This document shows, one piece after another, positions 62,955 through 64,000 of a stretch of 64,000 nucleotides of DNA. The notes beneath the pieces are model-generated. The model did not search any database and was not told the DNA's origin. It saw only the letters and a list, made by a program, of their open reading frames with translations. Each line of letters starts with the position of its first letter. Within the stretch, counting starts at the first letter, position 1. The stretch is from an uncultured Verrucomicrobiota bacterium. GTDB lineage: Bacteria; Verrucomicrobiota; Verrucomicrobiia; Verrucomicrobiales; Verrucomicrobiaceae. The stretch lies in the NCBI GenBank assembly GCA_903848465.1, contig CAINGK010000185.1, forward strand, positions 17,485-81,484, in the 5' to 3' direction. A program made the translations under genes and the position numbers.

Positions 62955-63053
62955 TCGAGAGATATTAAAAAATGCAGCCTCAATGTCACCAGAAGAATCC
63001 GCTCGTCATTCACGATTTCTGCACAGACACTCTTCGAGCATCTGTGCCGTCGC

Positions 63054-63434
63054 TCAATGTACCAGGGCTGCCCACGCCTTGCGTTCGGCCCAGAGCAGGA
63101 AGACGGCAAGCAGGCTGATGCCGATGAGCATGGGCTGGAAGATGCCATCCCCTGCCACGAAGTGGTGGAAGGCAAGGATGTTCAGGATGATCGGGCCGAG
63201 GAACAGAAGACCGAGATTTCGCGTCTTGGGAACCAGGAGGAAGAGGCCGCCCAGCAGTTCGAACACCTTCACAAATTTCATGTAACCTGTGGGGCCGAAG
63301 GCTGCCATGAAGTGGGAGATGGGCGTGTCCTTGGGAAGTTCCGGCATGGGAGCGAGATTGAACAGGACGGTAATGGCGGACATCACGAACAGAAGTCCGA
63401 GCAGGATGGAGGCGACGAGTGGGGCGTGTTTCAT
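63054..63434 (-). CDS. DoxX family membrane protein
   Basis: A 126-residue protein with four hydrophobic helices: LVASILLGLLFVMSAITVLF (about 6-25), FVKVFELLGGLFLLVP (about 54-69), LGLLFLGPIILNILAFHHF (about 74-92) and MLIGISLLAVFLLWA (about 102-116). The FVKVFELLGGLFLLVP segment and GFMKF-like turn before it match the DoxX group. Members are linked to thiosulfate oxidation or redox homeostasis, but roles differ. The leader (63453-63474) contains the TTCGTC-type motif seen at other genes. It is not coupled to its neighbours. Confidence 0.85.
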   Translation of the reverse strand: MKHAPLVASILLGLLFVMSAITVLFNLAPMPELPKDTPISHFMAAFGPTGYMKFVKVFELLGGLFLLVPKTRNLGLLFLGPIILNILAFHHFVAGDGIFQPMLIGISLLAVFLLWAERKAWAALVH

Positions 63435-63482
63435 AGGAGCTGTGGGGTGGTAAATGACGACTGACGAAGAATTCAGGCTGGC

Positions 63483-63629
63483 TTAGTCGAGAAAGGCGGC
63501 GAGGCGATCAAAGTTCTCCTCGTTGGCCGGAATGCAAATGGGCTTGAAGCGCTCGCAGATTTTTTCACTGGGAAACCCGATGCGCCAGGTCAGGCGCGTG
63601 CCGCCCTCAGCATCCGCCAGTGTGAAGTA
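63483..63629 (-). pseudogene. C-terminal fragment of an AHSA1/SRPBCC gene cut by a repeat element
   Basis: The last 48 codons (YFTLADAEGGTRLTWRIGFP, then KPICIPANEENFDRLAAFLD) match the C-terminus of AHSA1-like SRPBCC proteins. The homology ends at about 63629, exactly where a family C repeat begins (GTACGATGGGC...). Upstream in the same frame is repeat text only. So the 5' part of the gene was replaced, or the repeat was inserted and the remainder lost. The open frame to 63968 is not a real extension. Confidence 0.7.
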
Positions 63630-63661
63630 CGATGGGCACTCCTGCCCGTCGATCAGCGCGC
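63627..63661. repeat. Dispersed repeat family C, copy 3
   Basis: The stem is GATGGGCA (63631-63638) and TGCCCGTC (63643-63650) around a CTCC loop, with GTAC before it and TCAGCGC after it. The variable pair is G-C here, against A-T at 57128 and T-A at 31339. It sits at the junction with the AHSA1 fragment. Text after it (CTCAAGCGCC, at about 63678) is shared with the copy at 57.1 kb. Confidence 0.82.
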
Positions 63662-63699
63662 TCTTTCCTCCCCAGCCCTCAAGCGCCCTGCCCCAACGG

Positions 63700-63886
63700 A
63701 GATGGGTGTGGCGACAGCCCGCCCGTCTGCGAGCGTATGCAGACGCCGCATCGCGCGTTGCCTCCCAGAGTCGGGCGGTTTGGCGGAGGGGGCTTTGGTG
63801 GATGAGAAAGCACCGCTCGCCAAACACGCCCAACCTCCGCCCGGACTCGCGCCGCCGTGGCCGTAAGATGGGTGTGGCGACAGCCC
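63700..63886. repeat. Pair of direct repeats GATGGGTGTGGCGACAGCCC
   Basis: A perfect 21-base direct repeat at 63700-63720 and 63866-63886, separated by 145 bases, flanks text with several short inverted pairs (GTCTGCGAGC...GCAGAC). The part after the second copy (63887-64000) is AT-richer and has no recognised gene or repeat. The whole 371-base end of the window therefore looks like mobile or repeat sequence. Confidence 0.7.
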
Positions 63887-64000
63887 TGGTCTTTATACAC
63901 TTTTTTCGCACGGAATTGTTGTTTTGGATTTCGGAAGGCTGCTTGGGTCGAAAACCGCGCGGCGACATTTGTTTTGTCGCAATGGAGGTGTCAAGCCTCG

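Overview
The window looks like ordinary chromosome of a Verrucomicrobiota bacterium, probably Verrucomicrobiales and Prosthecobacter/Verrucomicrobium-like. This rests on gene content (a PQQ-like beta-propeller protein, a DUF1080 protein, secreted proteins of unknown family, a SufT/IscU cluster), high G+C, few Shine-Dalgarno sequences, and intergenic DNA full of palindromic dispersed repeats. No rRNA, CRISPR array or intact insertion sequence was seen. There is one tRNA (Phe).

Layout. 0-4 kb: an SMP-30 lactonase, a repeat-rich gap, then an M20 peptidase/dipeptide epimerase pair on the minus strand. 4-10.5 kb: a minus-strand secretin operon (PilM/PilN-like, a trypsin-like protease, PilO-like, PilP-like, secretin) without its ATPases or pilins. 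10.9-18.5 kb: an HTH-receiver protein, purB, small unknown genes, a recent tandem duplication of a VOC gene, and secreted TraB-like, dienelactone hydrolase and DUF1080 proteins. 18.6-28.2 kb: a very large multi-PAS hybrid histidine kinase broken by one in-frame TGA, ribulokinase, a membrane protein, an AbiEii/DUF6036-type two-gene unit, and a PQQ-repeat protein. 28.5-36.8 kb: a NuoG-like formate dehydrogenase alpha chain, an amidase/serpin pair, a degenerate receiver, trpF and a DUF423 protein. 36.9-39.7 kb: tRNA-Phe followed by a decaying accessory patch (ImmA/IrrE-like peptidase, broken small genes, a metallophosphoesterase stump, a LysR regulator). 39.9-52 kb: a secreted helical-repeat protein that would be about 4,010 residues long if one in-frame TAA were read. 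52-57 kb: a LexA/UmuD-type peptidase, an ABC exporter, a sugar C-methyltransferase and GDP-fucose synthase. 57.2-64 kb: a ParE-type toxin-antitoxin pair, a dense repeat cluster, an Fe-S assembly trio (SufT, IscU-like, DUF1858-rhodanese), an unknown secreted protein, DoxX, and an AHSA1-like gene cut off by a repeat.

The strongest undescribed signals are the dispersed repeats. Two families have copies that differ by compensatory changes in hairpin stems (positions 31339, 57128 and 63631; and 3897, 31573 and 58942), so an RNA or cruciform fold appears to be maintained. A second signal is a recurring TTCGTCATT-like motif in the 5' leaders of several genes, always in the sense orientation. A third is the set of coding regions broken by single in-frame stop codons, which may be real mutations or base-call errors. 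No search or alignment could be run, so family assignments rest on recognised motifs.
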